DNA of 64,000 nucleotides from Marinirhabdus sp963799365 (GCA_963799365.1 CAWCWV010000014.1:41521-105520), one strand, 5' to 3'; positions 8,786 to 18,750 are shown, numbered from the stretch's first letter. Notes: generated from the letters alone by a model not told the origin. Made by a program: numbers and translations.

Positions 8786-10060
8786 TTAAAAAAGGTCGTC
8801 GCTGGTTATACTTTGGGTTCTTTTGCTATAATTTACAGATCGTTTTACGAAGAAATCACCGTGTTTGGTTCCAATAATTTCATCGTCAAACCATTCGGTT
8901 TCTACTAAAAGAGCATCATCTACTTCAAATACCTTTTCAATCCCGATGCTCTCTAAGGATTTGTTGAAACGGCTTTTTAGGAACTCGTTTATCACATTTT
9001 TGGGTAGGAAATCCAATTCTCCTGCTTCAAAAATCCAATCTACTAAGTCGCCTTCAGCATCAAACGCATCTCTGCAAAGGCGCTGGATATTTTCGTGGTA
9101 CTCGGGCGTAAACCATTCCGGGTGTTCGTGCTGTAAAATTTTAATAAGGTCTATACCAAAATCCCCATGTATTTGCTCTTCCTTAGAGGTTGCTTCCACC
9201 ACATTTGAAATTCCCTTAAACATATTTTTATGTTTGTTAAAGGCCATGATAATTAAGAATTGAGAGAACAGGGAAACGTGTTCAATAAACAGCGAAAACA
9301 ATAATACAGACTCTGCATAATCCTTGTCATTATCACTTTTCGAGTTGCGCAGTGCTGTTTCCAGATATTGCACACGCTTCATGATTACTGGTTTTTTCTT
9401 AAGTGCTTTAAACTCTTTGTTAAGCCCAAGAATTTCAAGCAGGTGCGAGTAGGCATCGGCGTGGCGCACTTCACTTTCGGCAAAGGTGGAACCTACGGCT
9501 CCAATTTCGGGCTTTGGCATTCTGTGGTATAGATCGCCCCAAAAAGACTTTACAGAAACTTCAATTTGTGAAATGGCAAGCATGGCATTTTTTAAAGCAC
9601 TACGCTCTACCGTATTCAATCTGGTTTTAAAATCCTGAATATCGCTTGTAAAATTAAATTCGGTATGGATCCAGTACGAATGACGAATAGCTGGAACATA
9701 TTCATACAATTCTGGGTATTCGTATGGTTTGAGACTAATACGCTTTTCAAAAATATCGGTTTTGCGTTCTTGTGTTCGTTTGTTACGATAGAGGATATAT
9801 GCTTTTGCAACTTCAGGAAAGCCACATTCCATTAATTTAGTTTCCACGATATCCTGAACCTCCTCAATAGTTGGCGTATAGTTTGTGTCTCTTTCTTTTC
9901 GCTCCAGCAATACCTTGTAAACTGCTATGGCTACATTTTGAGCGTCTTCTTGCTCGCTCTCCTTCACAGCGTTCATTGCCTTAAGTACCGCCGCAGTAAT
10001 TTTGTCTAAATGAAAAGATTTTGTTGAATTGTCTCTCTTAATAATGTGTGTAATTTCCAT
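8786..10060 (-). CDS. nrdB: Ribonucleotide reductase small subunit with N-terminal ATP-cone
   Basis: 424 residues. Residues about 4-92 form an ATP-cone (ITHIIKRDNSTKSFHLDKI...YILYRNKR), which normally sits on the large subunit. The ferritin-like core follows with metal ligands E197-V-R-H200 and E295-Q-I-H298, and Y204 at the radical-tyrosine spacing (H+4). In Leeuwenhoekiella blandensis this arrangement gives allosteric on/off control through NrdB and a dimanganese cofactor. The same control is inferred here by architecture. It is the first gene of the nrdB-nrdA operon; a TAGATTTG -7 box lies seven bases before the ATG. Confidence 0.93.
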   Translation of the reverse strand: MEITHIIKRDNSTKSFHLDKITAAVLKAMNAVKESEQEDAQNVAIAVYKVLLERKERDTNYTPTIEEVQDIVETKLMECGFPEVAKAYILYRNKRTQERKTDIFEKRISLKPYEYPELYEYVPAIRHSYWIHTEFNFTSDIQDFKTRLNTVERSALKNAMLAISQIEVSVKSFWGDLYHRMPKPEIGAVGSTFAESEVRHADAYSHLLEILGLNKEFKALKKKPVIMKRVQYLETALRNSKSDNDKDYAESVLLFSLFIEHVSLFSQFLIIMAFNKHKNMFKGISNVVEATSKEEQIHGDFGIDLIKILQHEHPEWFTPEYHENIQRLCRDAFDAEGDLVDWIFEAGELDFLPKNVINEFLKSRFNKSLESIGIEKVFEVDDALLVETEWFDDEIIGTKHGDFFVKRSVNYSKRTQSITSDDLF

Positions 10061-10067
10061 AATGCCC

Positions 10068-10075
10068 CAAATCTA
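10068..10075 (-). promoter_or_regulatory. -7 box (TAGATTTG) for nrdBA
   Basis: On the minus strand TAGATTTG matches the TAnnTTTG consensus, seven bases before the nrdB ATG. No NrdR-type box was recognised upstream. Confidence 0.4.
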
Positions 10076-10584
10076 TTTTTTGTTCTATTTCTATTAGAGT
10101 AAATATCCCATTAATTTAAAAGGAATTTTACAGATTTCCATGTGGGTTCTCAACATGGTTATTAACAAAAGGTTAAGAAATCAGTGATAATAGGCATTTA
10201 ACCGATTTTGCTAAATATCAACACCCATTTGTTAAAAAGTATTGTGCTTTTTTTTCAAACTGAAAGATTCTGTTTCTAATACTATTTAAGTAAGAAATAC
10301 GGGTTTTAGGAAGAAAGATTTCAAAAATTAAACGGAAGTATTTTGTAAAGACCTGGCTGTCTATATACCAATCAATATAGGAAATGAGAGGTGCTTGCCA
10401 GAATAGTGCTACAGCGTATACAAATATGTTGGCACTTTAAAAAGGCTTTGTGATTTAGCTAAAAGGCTAAAAATCTGATAAGAATAACAACATTTTTTTT
10501 GTGTAGTTTGTATACTAAGGCTAAAAAATAATATGTTGGAAGTATGTTATTAACAATGCAAAACAGCTAAGTACTACACATAGT
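10076..10584. other. 509-bp non-coding region between two minus-strand units
   Basis: No convincing open frame on either strand, no tRNA-like fold and no strong hairpin-plus-T terminator. It presumably holds the nrdB promoter/upstream region and the 3' end of the DUF6503/PiT unit is not here (that unit ends at 10585). Nothing more can be supported. Confidence 0.5.
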
Positions 10585-11304
10585 TTAGTTTGTGATCTTA
10601 TCTTTTCCTAAATATTTGTCGTCTTTATTGTAATACCAAGCACGCACCTTCGGCAGTTTAATTTTGTTTATGGTGATTTCTTCCGAAAGTAGAATGTATT
10701 CGCCTGTGTCTTTACCAGCGCCGTTTGGATCGCCCTTAAAGAATTGATATACCTCCATAGCGTAGGTGATTGGATTCAAGTAAAAAAACCAAACATCACT
10801 GCCAACGTTTTCATCGTAGGTTACCTTCAATTTCAGGTAATTTTTGCCTTTAAAGATTACTTTTTCAACATCTGAAGAAAGAATGGCGCCAGGATCTTTC
10901 AGCTTCATTGGTAAGCCATACAGGTAGGTATAATAGTTTTTGTACAGATTTGCCGTTTCGCAGGGTGTTCTAGTGCCGGCTTGCGAAATGGAGTCGGTGA
11001 TGCTGGTGGTGCATACTGCTTTGTCTAAAGTATAGGTTGTTATAGCTCCATCTCTGGTGTTCACTAACTTAAAAAAGTCGTCGGGTAAATTAACGGCAAT
11101 ATCACTCACCCTGTCTGGGTTTCCCGGCGTCGTCATCGTTACTTGAAAGGTGCTATTAAATTTTTCCCAGTTTCCATTGGGGTCGTGATAGGCAATGGTT
11201 TTTTCTAAAACGGTTTCGGCAGTTTCGGTTTGTGCAACGGCGAAAAAGCTTTCGCAACCAAGACACGCTATAAAACTGACTACAATTAGTTTTGAAAACT
11301 TCAT
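10585..11304 (-). CDS. DUF6503-like secreted protein, coupled to phosphate transporter
   Basis: 239 residues from the ATG at 11304 (MKFSKLIVVSFIACLG), chosen over an upstream ATG at 11337 because it begins a proper signal peptide ending near VAQ. The sequence (YHDPNGNWEKFNSTFQVT...DVWFFYLNPITYAMEVYQF) fits the DUF6503 family of periplasmic proteins in Bacteroidota with an outer-membrane-lipoprotein-sorting-like fold; function unknown. Its ATG is separated from the PiT stop by one base, so translation is coupled. Confidence 0.75.
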   Translation of the reverse strand: MKFSKLIVVSFIACLGCESFFAVAQTETAETVLEKTIAYHDPNGNWEKFNSTFQVTMTTPGNPDRVSDIAVNLPDDFFKLVNTRDGAITTYTLDKAVCTTSITDSISQAGTRTPCETANLYKNYYTYLYGLPMKLKDPGAILSSDVEKVIFKGKNYLKLKVTYDENVGSDVWFFYLNPITYAMEVYQFFKGDPNGAGKDTGEYILLSEEITINKIKLPKVRAWYYNKDDKYLGKDKITN

Positions 11305-11305
11305 C

Positions 11306-13561
11306 TTACAACATTTTTCCTTTTTTAATTTTGTCACTCTCCAGATAGTAGTGTTCTAAAAGTGTTGTTGTGCTTTCTACTAGGTCTTTGCATTCTAACA
11401 AGATAGAGAAATACAGAGAGTTGTTTCTAGGACTGGAATCTCCTTCTTTGGTGCGCTTAATTTGCTTTTCAATCTCTACACCTATGTAGTCTAAAAAGGC
11501 TTGTTTTTCGTCTATAATTCGAGGTAAATTTTCCATGGTTTGATCGTCGAACTGTATTTTTACTTTTTCAAATAATTCACACAGCCTATCTTCAACTTCA
11601 TTTAAGCCTTTAATCTGGTTGTATTTTAATCCTTTGTGCCCATTTTTAACGTGTTTGTAGCTTTTGTTACTTATAAGGGTAAGCGATTGTACGATGTCTT
11701 GTAAAGAATCTTGTACCAACAGATAAAAACGGCTGGCGCCTTCCTGGGTTTCGTCCGTACTTTTCATATATACAAACACGTGGTTGTTAAGCTCGTCCAT
11801 TTCATCACTTAGCTTACTGGCTTGTTTTTGTGCTTTTTTAAGTCCGGAAAGGTCTTGTTTGCCTAGATTATCTATGGTATATTTTAAGAGTTTGCTAGCA
11901 CGTTTCATAACCGTAGAAACGTTGCTGGAGCTTTCTTCAATTACGCCTACCAATGAGGAACTTTCGGCTTTTTTAAAGATCATTTCTTCTTTAAATGCTG
12001 TAGCCTTTTTCTTTCCTTTAATATAGTTTCTCACAATTAGGAATACAGCAACTACGAGCAATATACCAAGTGCTACGGCGCCAAATTGATAGATTAAAAA
12101 TGCCAAAATAGCCGCTACGGTAAATGCAGTAAATGCAGTCATAAACCAGCCGCCAATTACATTTAAAACACCTGCAACACGATATACGGCACTGTCACTT
12201 CCCCAAGCGCGATCTGCTAATGAAGTGCCCATAGCCACCATAAACGTAACATAGGTTGTGGAGAGTGGAAGCTTCATCCCTGTGGCTACAGAGATAAGAA
12301 CACTGGCAACTAAAAGGTTTACTGCAGCACGAACCATGTCGAAAGCTGGAGCATCTATTTCAATAATACGTTTAGCGGTTGTTACAGCAAATTGTTTATT
12401 TATATTATTTTTAATGGAAGTTGGTAAAATAGTAGAAACACCTGTGTTTAAATATTTAACGCCACGAACCAAATATTGAGATAATAAATTAGGCTTAAAA
12501 CGCTCTTTTACCTCGTCTTGGCGTGACAGATCTACCGATGTTTTTACAACGCGACGAGCTTTTTCACTAAACCAAAGCGTAAGCACCATAACAATACCAG
12601 CAAGTAGCAATAATAGCGGCTGTGTAGGTACTTTTTCGGCGAGTCCTTCCATGCTAAATTCTGAAGCAGGAATACCCGAAGCAACCCAGCTATCGTAAGA
12701 ATTAAGAGCAGCCATTGGTACCCCAATAAAATTAACTAAGTCATTCCCTGCAAATGCCATCGCCAGTGCAAACGTACCTAAAATAATAATGACCTTGTAA
12801 ATATTTGTTTTAAAAGTTAAAATGACTAAATATGAAAGAAAAGTCCATAAAATAAAATTAACTCCTAAAAACTGCCATAAGTTATTATTTGCCCAAGAAC
12901 TGAATTCCACTGGAAGTATAGAAGCACCTTTCAAGCCTTTTATGATAATGAAGTATGCAATAGAAGTAATAGATATGCCACCAAATAACGCTGCTACCCA
13001 ACTAGGTTTTTTCTGAAAATTGAAACTTAATAAATAACGGGACACAAATTGAACTAGCGCTCCTATGGTGAATGCAATGACTACCGAGAGTAGGATACCA
13101 ACTATAATTTCGGTTGCTTTGTCTCCGTTTATATATTCTCCTAATTGTAGAATGCTGTCATCATTATTTGAAATTTTAATGATAGACATACAAACCGCAG
13201 CCCCTAATAATTCAAAAACAATAGAGACCGTCGTAGAGGTGGGAAGACCAATACTGTTAAAGAAATCCAATAGTAAAATATCGGTAATCATCACGGCCAT
13301 GAAAATGATCATGATTTCGTCAAAGTAAAATTTCTCGGGCATAAAAATTCCTTTCCTAGCTACTTCCATCATCCCGCTTGAAGACAGCGCTCCAAAAGCA
13401 ATACCAACACTGGCAACAATCATTATTGTTTTAAAATTAACTGCCTTCGAACCGATGGCCGAATTCAAAAAATTAACAGCATCATTACTAACGCCCACTA
13501 CCAAATCTGCAATAGCAAGACCGGCGAGTGCTATTAACATGACTAAATAAATATTGTCCAT
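11306..13561 (-). CDS. Inorganic phosphate transporter (PiT family) with C-terminal PhoU-like helical domain
   Basis: 751 residues. The two PiT signature halves are visible: VGVSNDAVNFLNSAIGSKAV near the start and GNDLVNFIGVPMAAL in the middle, with a second LPLSTTYVTFMVAMGTSLAD region. About 11-12 membrane helices occupy residues 1-530. From about 535 a soluble, charged helical domain follows (SNVSTVMKRASKLLKYTIDNLGK...), resembling PhoU-type domains. PiT transporters move metal-phosphate with H+ or Na+ across the inner membrane. Bacteroidota PiT proteins of this length with a PhoU-like tail are common. First gene of a two-gene unit. Confidence 0.9.
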   Translation of the reverse strand: MDNIYLVMLIALAGLAIADLVVGVSNDAVNFLNSAIGSKAVNFKTIMIVASVGIAFGALSSSGMMEVARKGIFMPEKFYFDEIMIIFMAVMITDILLLDFFNSIGLPTSTTVSIVFELLGAAVCMSIIKISNNDDSILQLGEYINGDKATEIIVGILLSVVIAFTIGALVQFVSRYLLSFNFQKKPSWVAALFGGISITSIAYFIIIKGLKGASILPVEFSSWANNNLWQFLGVNFILWTFLSYLVILTFKTNIYKVIIILGTFALAMAFAGNDLVNFIGVPMAALNSYDSWVASGIPASEFSMEGLAEKVPTQPLLLLLAGIVMVLTLWFSEKARRVVKTSVDLSRQDEVKERFKPNLLSQYLVRGVKYLNTGVSTILPTSIKNNINKQFAVTTAKRIIEIDAPAFDMVRAAVNLLVASVLISVATGMKLPLSTTYVTFMVAMGTSLADRAWGSDSAVYRVAGVLNVIGGWFMTAFTAFTVAAILAFLIYQFGAVALGILLVVAVFLIVRNYIKGKKKATAFKEEMIFKKAESSSLVGVIEESSSNVSTVMKRASKLLKYTIDNLGKQDLSGLKKAQKQASKLSDEMDELNNHVFVYMKSTDETQEGASRFYLLVQDSLQDIVQSLTLISNKSYKHVKNGHKGLKYNQIKGLNEVEDRLCELFEKVKIQFDDQTMENLPRIIDEKQAFLDYIGVEIEKQIKRTKEGDSSPRNNSLYFSILLECKDLVESTTTLLEHYYLESDKIKKGKML

Positions 13562-13782
13562 AGAAGTAAAATAGAATACTCACAAAATTGAAATTTATTT
13601 TTGAAGCAAATGTTACGTAATTGTTATGAAGTGTAAATATTATGCTATTAATAATAGAACAATATCCCAGTTTTCATTGAAGAACTACTTTGATAACGAT
13701 AGTATACATGTTAAATTTCAATCTTCAACCTATTGAAAATTAGCGCTTAACGAACTTAATGTAAATTTAATGTTACCAAATT

Positions 13783-13814
13783 GTTGTTTTAAAGTAAATT
13801 TTGGCTTATATTTG
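13783..13814 (+). promoter_or_regulatory. Promoter of the MORN-like gene
   Basis: A -7 box TATATTTG at 13807-13814 matches TAnnTTTG, with a TTG-containing -33 element near 13784-13787 at about 20 bases distance. The ATG is at 13844. Confidence 0.5.
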
Positions 13815-13843
13815 TAAAGTAATCATTAATAAACTGTCCTGAT

Positions 13844-14206
13844 ATGAGAAATGTTGTTTTAACTTTAGTATGTGTGTTGAGTCTTTCAGTTGTGTTTGCA
13901 CAAGCTGATAAGAGAGAAAAATTAACTTTAAAAGGAGATGTTGTAGAGACTGTTCAATTTCACGATAATGGAGCCATTGCTCAAACTGGATTTTATACCA
14001 AAGCTGGAAAATTACAGGGTGAGTGGGTAAGTTATGATGCAAATAGTAAAAAGTTGGCTGTAGCTCAATATGACAATGGGAACAAAGTAGGTACCTGGAA
14101 ATTTTACCAGGGAGATACTATGAAAGAAGTAACCTATGCCGATTCCAAAATTGCCAAAGTAAGTACCTGGGAAGCTAAAGATACTCGAGTAGTTTCTTAT
14201 AAGTAA
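13844..14206 (+). CDS. Secreted MORN-repeat (YwqK-like) protein
   Basis: 120 residues with a signal peptide (MRNVVLTLVCVLSLSVVFAQA). Three short repeats of the MORN/YwqK type follow: FHDNGAIAQTGFYTKAGKLQGEW, YDANSKKLAVAQYDNGNKVGTW and a final FYQGDTMKEVTYADSK. Databases often call these 'toxin-antitoxin YwqK family antitoxin', but nothing here shows a toxin partner. It is probably periplasmic or surface-located. Bounded by its own promoter and a bidirectional terminator. Confidence 0.75.
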   Translation: MRNVVLTLVCVLSLSVVFAQADKREKLTLKGDVVETVQFHDNGAIAQTGFYTKAGKLQGEWVSYDANSKKLAVAQYDNGNKVGTWKFYQGDTMKEVTYADSKIAKVSTWEAKDTRVVSYK

Positions 14207-14224
14207 TTGAGTATAGTATATAAT

Positions 14225-14260
14225 AAAAGGGCGGTCAAAAATAGTTTGACCGCCCTTTTT
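14225..14260. terminator. Bidirectional terminator between convergent genes
   Basis: AAAAGGGCGGTCAAA (14225-14239) pairs with TTTGACCGCCCTTTT (14245-14259). T runs on both strands fit termination of the MORN gene and of the opposing TonB receptor gene. Confidence 0.85.
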
Positions 14261-14281
14261 GCTTTTACCTGTTAGATTTTT

Positions 14282-17104
14282 TTAAAATCTGACACTATAA
14301 CTTAGGCTAATATCCTGCCCTGGATTCCATTTAGAATACAATTGATCTTCCCCTCCAAAAGATTGGTACACACTTTCAATATCATCATCCAAGAGGTTCT
14401 CAAACTTCAATGAGATTGTTGAATTATTTTTCTCACCAAAACTTTTTGAGAGATTAAGTTTCACATTGTGAAATGGTAATGTAAAAACATCGGCTACATC
14501 ACCGGCTCCAACAATTTGTAAGGTTTTACCTTGCGAGTTATAAAACAGACCGCCATTCCATCCATTATCTTCATAATTTAATCCTACATTAATAAGGTAA
14601 GGAGATTGACCTTGCAATTGGCGCGTATCATCCAATGTTTCTCCCTCTCTAAGGTTGTCTAGTCTGCCTTCTCTTTCATCTTCACTATATTCTTGCTGAG
14701 ATTCTATGAGTGAAAAGTTTACATTGAAATTAATGTTATCTAAACCGTTAATAAACCCTAGGTTTTTTCTTACTTCAATTTCACCACCAAATACAGTAGC
14801 GTCACCAAGATTTAAAGGAGTGTATTGGCCGTAAGCTCTTCTTATAAAAGAAAGCTCTATAGGATCTTTAAACGATTTGTAAAAACTGCTCAAAGCAAAG
14901 AAGTCTCCGGACTCTCCATATTTTTCGAATCTTAAGTCGAAATTATTAATATAAGTTGGTTGAAGGTCAATATTCCCTATAAAAGTAGTACTACTAATAG
15001 GGTCAAAAATTTCCGCCAGTGAAGCTTCTTTAAAAGAGGGTCTTGCAGTGGTTCGGGCAAAAGACGTTCTAATTTTTTTATCACCATCTTCATTTAAATC
15101 GAAAATAAGGTTAACAGATGGAAAGAAATCTGCTTTGTTTAAAATTTCGGCACCATTTAATGTAGTACCATCTTGTCTTTCTCCTGTATAGTTTAATTTA
15201 AATTGCTCAAATCGAACACCTACTATAGAATTGATCCAATCTGTAACTTTAAATTCTTCTGAAACATACCCCGAAGCTACTGTAATTTCAGAATCGAATG
15301 AATCTGAGTCATTTGAATCATCTCTAATAAAAAAACCACTATTTGTTTCTGGGTCGTATATGTTTTCGTCATCTAATAATAGGTTGGGATTGCCATTAAG
15401 CGTAGCAGATGGAAAATTAAGTAAGGCGATAGAATATTTTATAATATCGAAAGTTCGGTTCTTAAAAGTGTAGCCACCTCCAAATTTGGTTTTTGCATCG
15501 TGACTAAATAGTGAGTATTTTTTTTCAATATCAAGTTTTCCAGCAAGACTTATTTCTTCTAAGTCCCTAAAAAATCTAGAAGGTATTCCAGATTCACTAG
15601 GTTCAATAGTAAAGGTTTCCTCGCCAGTTTCAAGATTTGTAGTCACTCTAAAAGGAGTCACTCTAAAGTCTTTATCTTCAATACGTGCTAGTGTGGGTGA
15701 TACACTCCAGTCAATATTCCAATCATTATTGCTTCCCAATGTATGTTTTCCGCTTACAAGACCATTTGTAATAGATCTTTGTGTATAAATTAAATTATCC
15801 TTTATTATATTATTACTACTTATTATAAAATTACTTTGTCTAAAAATTGAAGCTTGAGATTCCCCATTTTGTACGTGCAATACATTAAAACGATATTTAG
15901 ACTTTTCTGATTTTAATGACAATCCAGCCAAGGCACTAATTAAAATATTATTACTCCCTAGTTCTCCATTTTGTGTTCGGTCGGCTAATAACTCAAAGTT
16001 AGACTTGTCGGCCTCGTCTTTTCTGTAGATTTGTCCATCTATATATTCATCATAATAAGATGTTTCATTACGATAGGAAAGTGAAGCTAAATATCCTAGT
16101 TTTTTATCTCCAATTTCGTACTGGTTTCCAGCTGTAGCTGAGAAATTGAAATCTAGGAAACTAGTTTCACGCTGAGCGGCTAAACGTTCTTCAAATCGTT
16201 GGGTAATTAGCGTTACCGCCTCAGGGTTTTCTTGTGGTAATGGAACTACTTGATTAGATGCTAGCGGATTATCTCTTAATCCATTGTCAAAACCTAAAAT
16301 ATCAGTGTTACTTTTTTCTGAAACTAGATAGTTTTTCTTAAAGTGAAAGTCAGAATTATAAGTTGCTCCAACGGAAACACTGTATTCTTCTCGTGTAGGG
16401 ATATCTTTAGTAACAATATCTATTACACCACCAGTAAAATCGGCAGGTTGGTCTGCGGTAGCGGCTTTAATAACAATTACATTTTCAAGAATTTGTGTTG
16501 GAAAAATATCAAGTTGCAAGGTGTTTCTATCTGGGTCTAAACCTGGAACATCTACACCGTTCAAAATGGATTTTGTGTATCGATCACCAAGACCTCTTAC
16601 ATAAACAAATTTCCCACCTTGTATAGATACACCAGGAACGTTTTTAACGGCACTGGCAATATCGCTCGCGCCAGTTTTCTTTATAGTTTCAAGCGAAAGC
16701 CCGTCTAATAAGTTTACCGAATTTTTTTGAAAACTAAGTACAGCTGCTTCTGTATTTTGGCGTGCTGTGGTAGTAATTACGACCTCGTCAAGCTGGCCAG
16801 CACTGGCATTTAATGTTACACTGGTACTAGTAAGTTCACCTTCAGAAACAATCACATTGGTAATTTCCTTAGTTTGATATCCAACAAACGAAAAAACTAG
16901 CGTGTAGGAACCAGGCTCTAACTCTAAATTATATTTTCCTTCAAAGTCTGAGGTGGTACCTTTTTGTGTATCTTTTACAATAATGTTTGCAAAAGGAAGG
17001 ACGTCATTAAATTCGCCATCATTTATAGTTCCTGATACACCAGTCTGGCTAAAAATTATTTGAGAAAATAAAAGGCTAATTAATAAAAATAAGAATTTTT
17101 TCAT
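14282..17104 (-). CDS. TonB-dependent outer membrane receptor with carboxypeptidase-like N-terminal domain
   Basis: 940 residues. Signal peptide to about FSQ, then a CarboxypepD_reg-like domain (GVSGTINDGEFNDVLPFANIIVKDTQ, about 22-110), a plug domain (about 120-240, with VRGLGDRYTKSILNGVDVPG) and a beta-barrel ending in SLSYSVRF with the terminal Phe needed for outer membrane insertion. It imports an unknown substrate using TonB energy. It lies downstream of a beta-helix lipoprotein gene with 100 bp between them, and the pair forms a unit. The ligand cannot be read from sequence. Confidence 0.9.
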   Translation of the reverse strand: MKKFLFLLISLLFSQIIFSQTGVSGTINDGEFNDVLPFANIIVKDTQKGTTSDFEGKYNLELEPGSYTLVFSFVGYQTKEITNVIVSEGELTSTSVTLNASAGQLDEVVITTTARQNTEAAVLSFQKNSVNLLDGLSLETIKKTGASDIASAVKNVPGVSIQGGKFVYVRGLGDRYTKSILNGVDVPGLDPDRNTLQLDIFPTQILENVIVIKAATADQPADFTGGVIDIVTKDIPTREEYSVSVGATYNSDFHFKKNYLVSEKSNTDILGFDNGLRDNPLASNQVVPLPQENPEAVTLITQRFEERLAAQRETSFLDFNFSATAGNQYEIGDKKLGYLASLSYRNETSYYDEYIDGQIYRKDEADKSNFELLADRTQNGELGSNNILISALAGLSLKSEKSKYRFNVLHVQNGESQASIFRQSNFIISSNNIIKDNLIYTQRSITNGLVSGKHTLGSNNDWNIDWSVSPTLARIEDKDFRVTPFRVTTNLETGEETFTIEPSESGIPSRFFRDLEEISLAGKLDIEKKYSLFSHDAKTKFGGGYTFKNRTFDIIKYSIALLNFPSATLNGNPNLLLDDENIYDPETNSGFFIRDDSNDSDSFDSEITVASGYVSEEFKVTDWINSIVGVRFEQFKLNYTGERQDGTTLNGAEILNKADFFPSVNLIFDLNEDGDKKIRTSFARTTARPSFKEASLAEIFDPISSTTFIGNIDLQPTYINNFDLRFEKYGESGDFFALSSFYKSFKDPIELSFIRRAYGQYTPLNLGDATVFGGEIEVRKNLGFINGLDNINFNVNFSLIESQQEYSEDEREGRLDNLREGETLDDTRQLQGQSPYLINVGLNYEDNGWNGGLFYNSQGKTLQIVGAGDVADVFTLPFHNVKLNLSKSFGEKNNSTISLKFENLLDDDIESVYQSFGGEDQLYSKWNPGQDISLSYSVRF

Positions 17105-17125
17105 ATTTGTTTATTCTATAAACAA

Positions 17126-17152
17126 GCTCGTCTTGTTTTTTACAAGACGAGC
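17126..17152 (-). promoter_or_regulatory. Hairpin between lipoprotein and TonB receptor genes
   Basis: GCTCGTCTTGT (17126-17136) pairs perfectly with ACAAGACGAGC (17142-17152) around five bases. On the minus strand there is no strong U-tract after it, so partial termination or 3'-end protection of the upstream transcript is more likely than full termination. Confidence 0.55.
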
Positions 17153-17204
17153 AAGTTGGCTAATTGAAATCTGGTAATAATATCAAAGTTTAGTATAGTA
17201 ATAC

Positions 17205-18482
17205 TTAAAAAGCTCCCTTTGCACTAGCAAAAGTCCAAGAGAATACACCCGTGTTAGCACCACCACTAGTGCCAGTTGTTGTCCAGCTAGCAGCTCTTTC
17301 AGGGAATGTTGGGTCTAAAATTATTTTTTCCTCATTAACATCGTTATCGGGATTGCCATCATCACAATTTGAAATACAAGCAACTTTTTCAACAAATATT
17401 GTATTATCAGCGCCGTTTAGAACCCAGTTTTGAAAAACTATTTTTCCGTCTAAAAAGTTTTGTGACACTTCGTTGTTATCCAATTCAACATCGGCAGAAG
17501 ATTTGAAACCTGTTGCATATACATTTCTAACAGTACCCATAGCACCATCCCTGAAATCTGCATACTCTCCATTTTCTGTAACAGTATTTCCTATAAGTGT
17601 TAAACCATCTATAGTAAAACTTCCTTCAAGAGAACCAGCAGGCCCATCTATTTCAAGGCTGTGGTCAGAAATATCTCCGGCAATTACTAAAGAATTTGAA
17701 ATAGTTCCTGAGTATGCTTCATCTATATCCAAACCATCATCTCCTTGTGACCAAACCAGTAAGTTAGAACTGTTTACAGAACCCCCGAACCACTCAATAC
17801 CATCATCTACGTTTGCAACTACCTCTATATTTGAAATTGTAGTTCCAGAACCAACACCACCTAATGTAAGGCCGTTTATTTCATTACCTTCACCAATTAA
17901 TGTTCCTCCGTGGCGGATAGATACGTAATTTATTGCTCCGGAATCATCGGCATCATTAGTTCCTCCGTATAATCCATTTGTATCACTTGCAGGAATACCT
18001 TCAATTTGGTTTTCCAGTGCATCTCCAGATAAAGATGCTCTAGCACGACCTAAAACAATAAGACCACCCCAAAGACCTCTGTCATTTTGAGAAAGATTTG
18101 TTCCAGCTGTTTGTCCAAGTTCAATATTGTCTGTACTAGAAGTAAAGATAATAGGAGCACTAGATGTACCGTTGGCTTGAATTTTACCTCCGCGAGCTAT
18201 AATTAATACAGAAGCATTTGCCTCTTGACCAGGTAAAGCTTTAATAATAGTTCCAGCTTCGATAGTAAGGGTGGCGCCTTCAATGACAGTTACACGACCA
18301 TCTAGAGTCCATATAACATCACTAGTTAAAGTCATGTCTTCTGTAATTTGCCCAGTAATAACAGTGTCTAACTGCATTGGGTCATCGTCAACTTCAATAG
18401 GATCATTATCATCGCTGCTACATCCCACAACGAATAATGAAAGTGCTATAAGAGCAATTTGAGAAAGAAAGAATTTTTTCAT
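17205..18482 (-). CDS. Outer-surface lipoprotein with right-handed beta-helix character
   Basis: 425 residues. Lipobox VVGC with C21 (SLFVVGCSSDD), an acidic Asp-rich linker (DDNDPIEVDDDP), then a beta-rich body with repeated turns (IEAGTIIKAL, IIARGGKIQANGTSSAPIIFTS, ISNIEVVANVDDGIEWFGGS) typical of a parallel beta-helix. Homologues are often mislabelled 'multidrug transporter'. In Bacteroidota they are paired with a TonB-dependent receptor, as here. A role as receptor-associated surface protein is inference. An LES-like acidic patch after Cys would favour surface exposure. Confidence 0.75.
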   Translation of the reverse strand: MKKFFLSQIALIALSLFVVGCSSDDNDPIEVDDDPMQLDTVITGQITEDMTLTSDVIWTLDGRVTVIEGATLTIEAGTIIKALPGQEANASVLIIARGGKIQANGTSSAPIIFTSSTDNIELGQTAGTNLSQNDRGLWGGLIVLGRARASLSGDALENQIEGIPASDTNGLYGGTNDADDSGAINYVSIRHGGTLIGEGNEINGLTLGGVGSGTTISNIEVVANVDDGIEWFGGSVNSSNLLVWSQGDDGLDIDEAYSGTISNSLVIAGDISDHSLEIDGPAGSLEGSFTIDGLTLIGNTVTENGEYADFRDGAMGTVRNVYATGFKSSADVELDNNEVSQNFLDGKIVFQNWVLNGADNTIFVEKVACISNCDDGNPDNDVNEEKIILDPTFPERAASWTTTGTSGGANTGVFSWTFASAKGAF

Positions 18483-18750
18483 TTTTTTGTAATTAATTAT
18501 TAGCGTTAATTTTATGTTGCAAATAAACTCACATTTAGGCGAGCTTTAGTTACCTCAATGTTATGGTTGCTTTAGCATTAAGTAAGGTTTATGTTAGCTT
18601 AATGTTATGTACCCTATCACATTTTGTTCAGGTCAAAACTACAACCTGCTACTCCAATTTTGTGTTATGGAATGTTTATGAAAAGGTGATGCTTTTGCAG
18701 GTACAACTTTATAGAAATTGGTATCTTGCCAACATCCAAAAGAGTTCATT

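Noticed and set aside
14282..18482. Phosphate-uptake outer membrane system
   Set aside because: Linkage to PiT is weak: another gene and a terminator lie between, and no phosphate-binding motif was seen.
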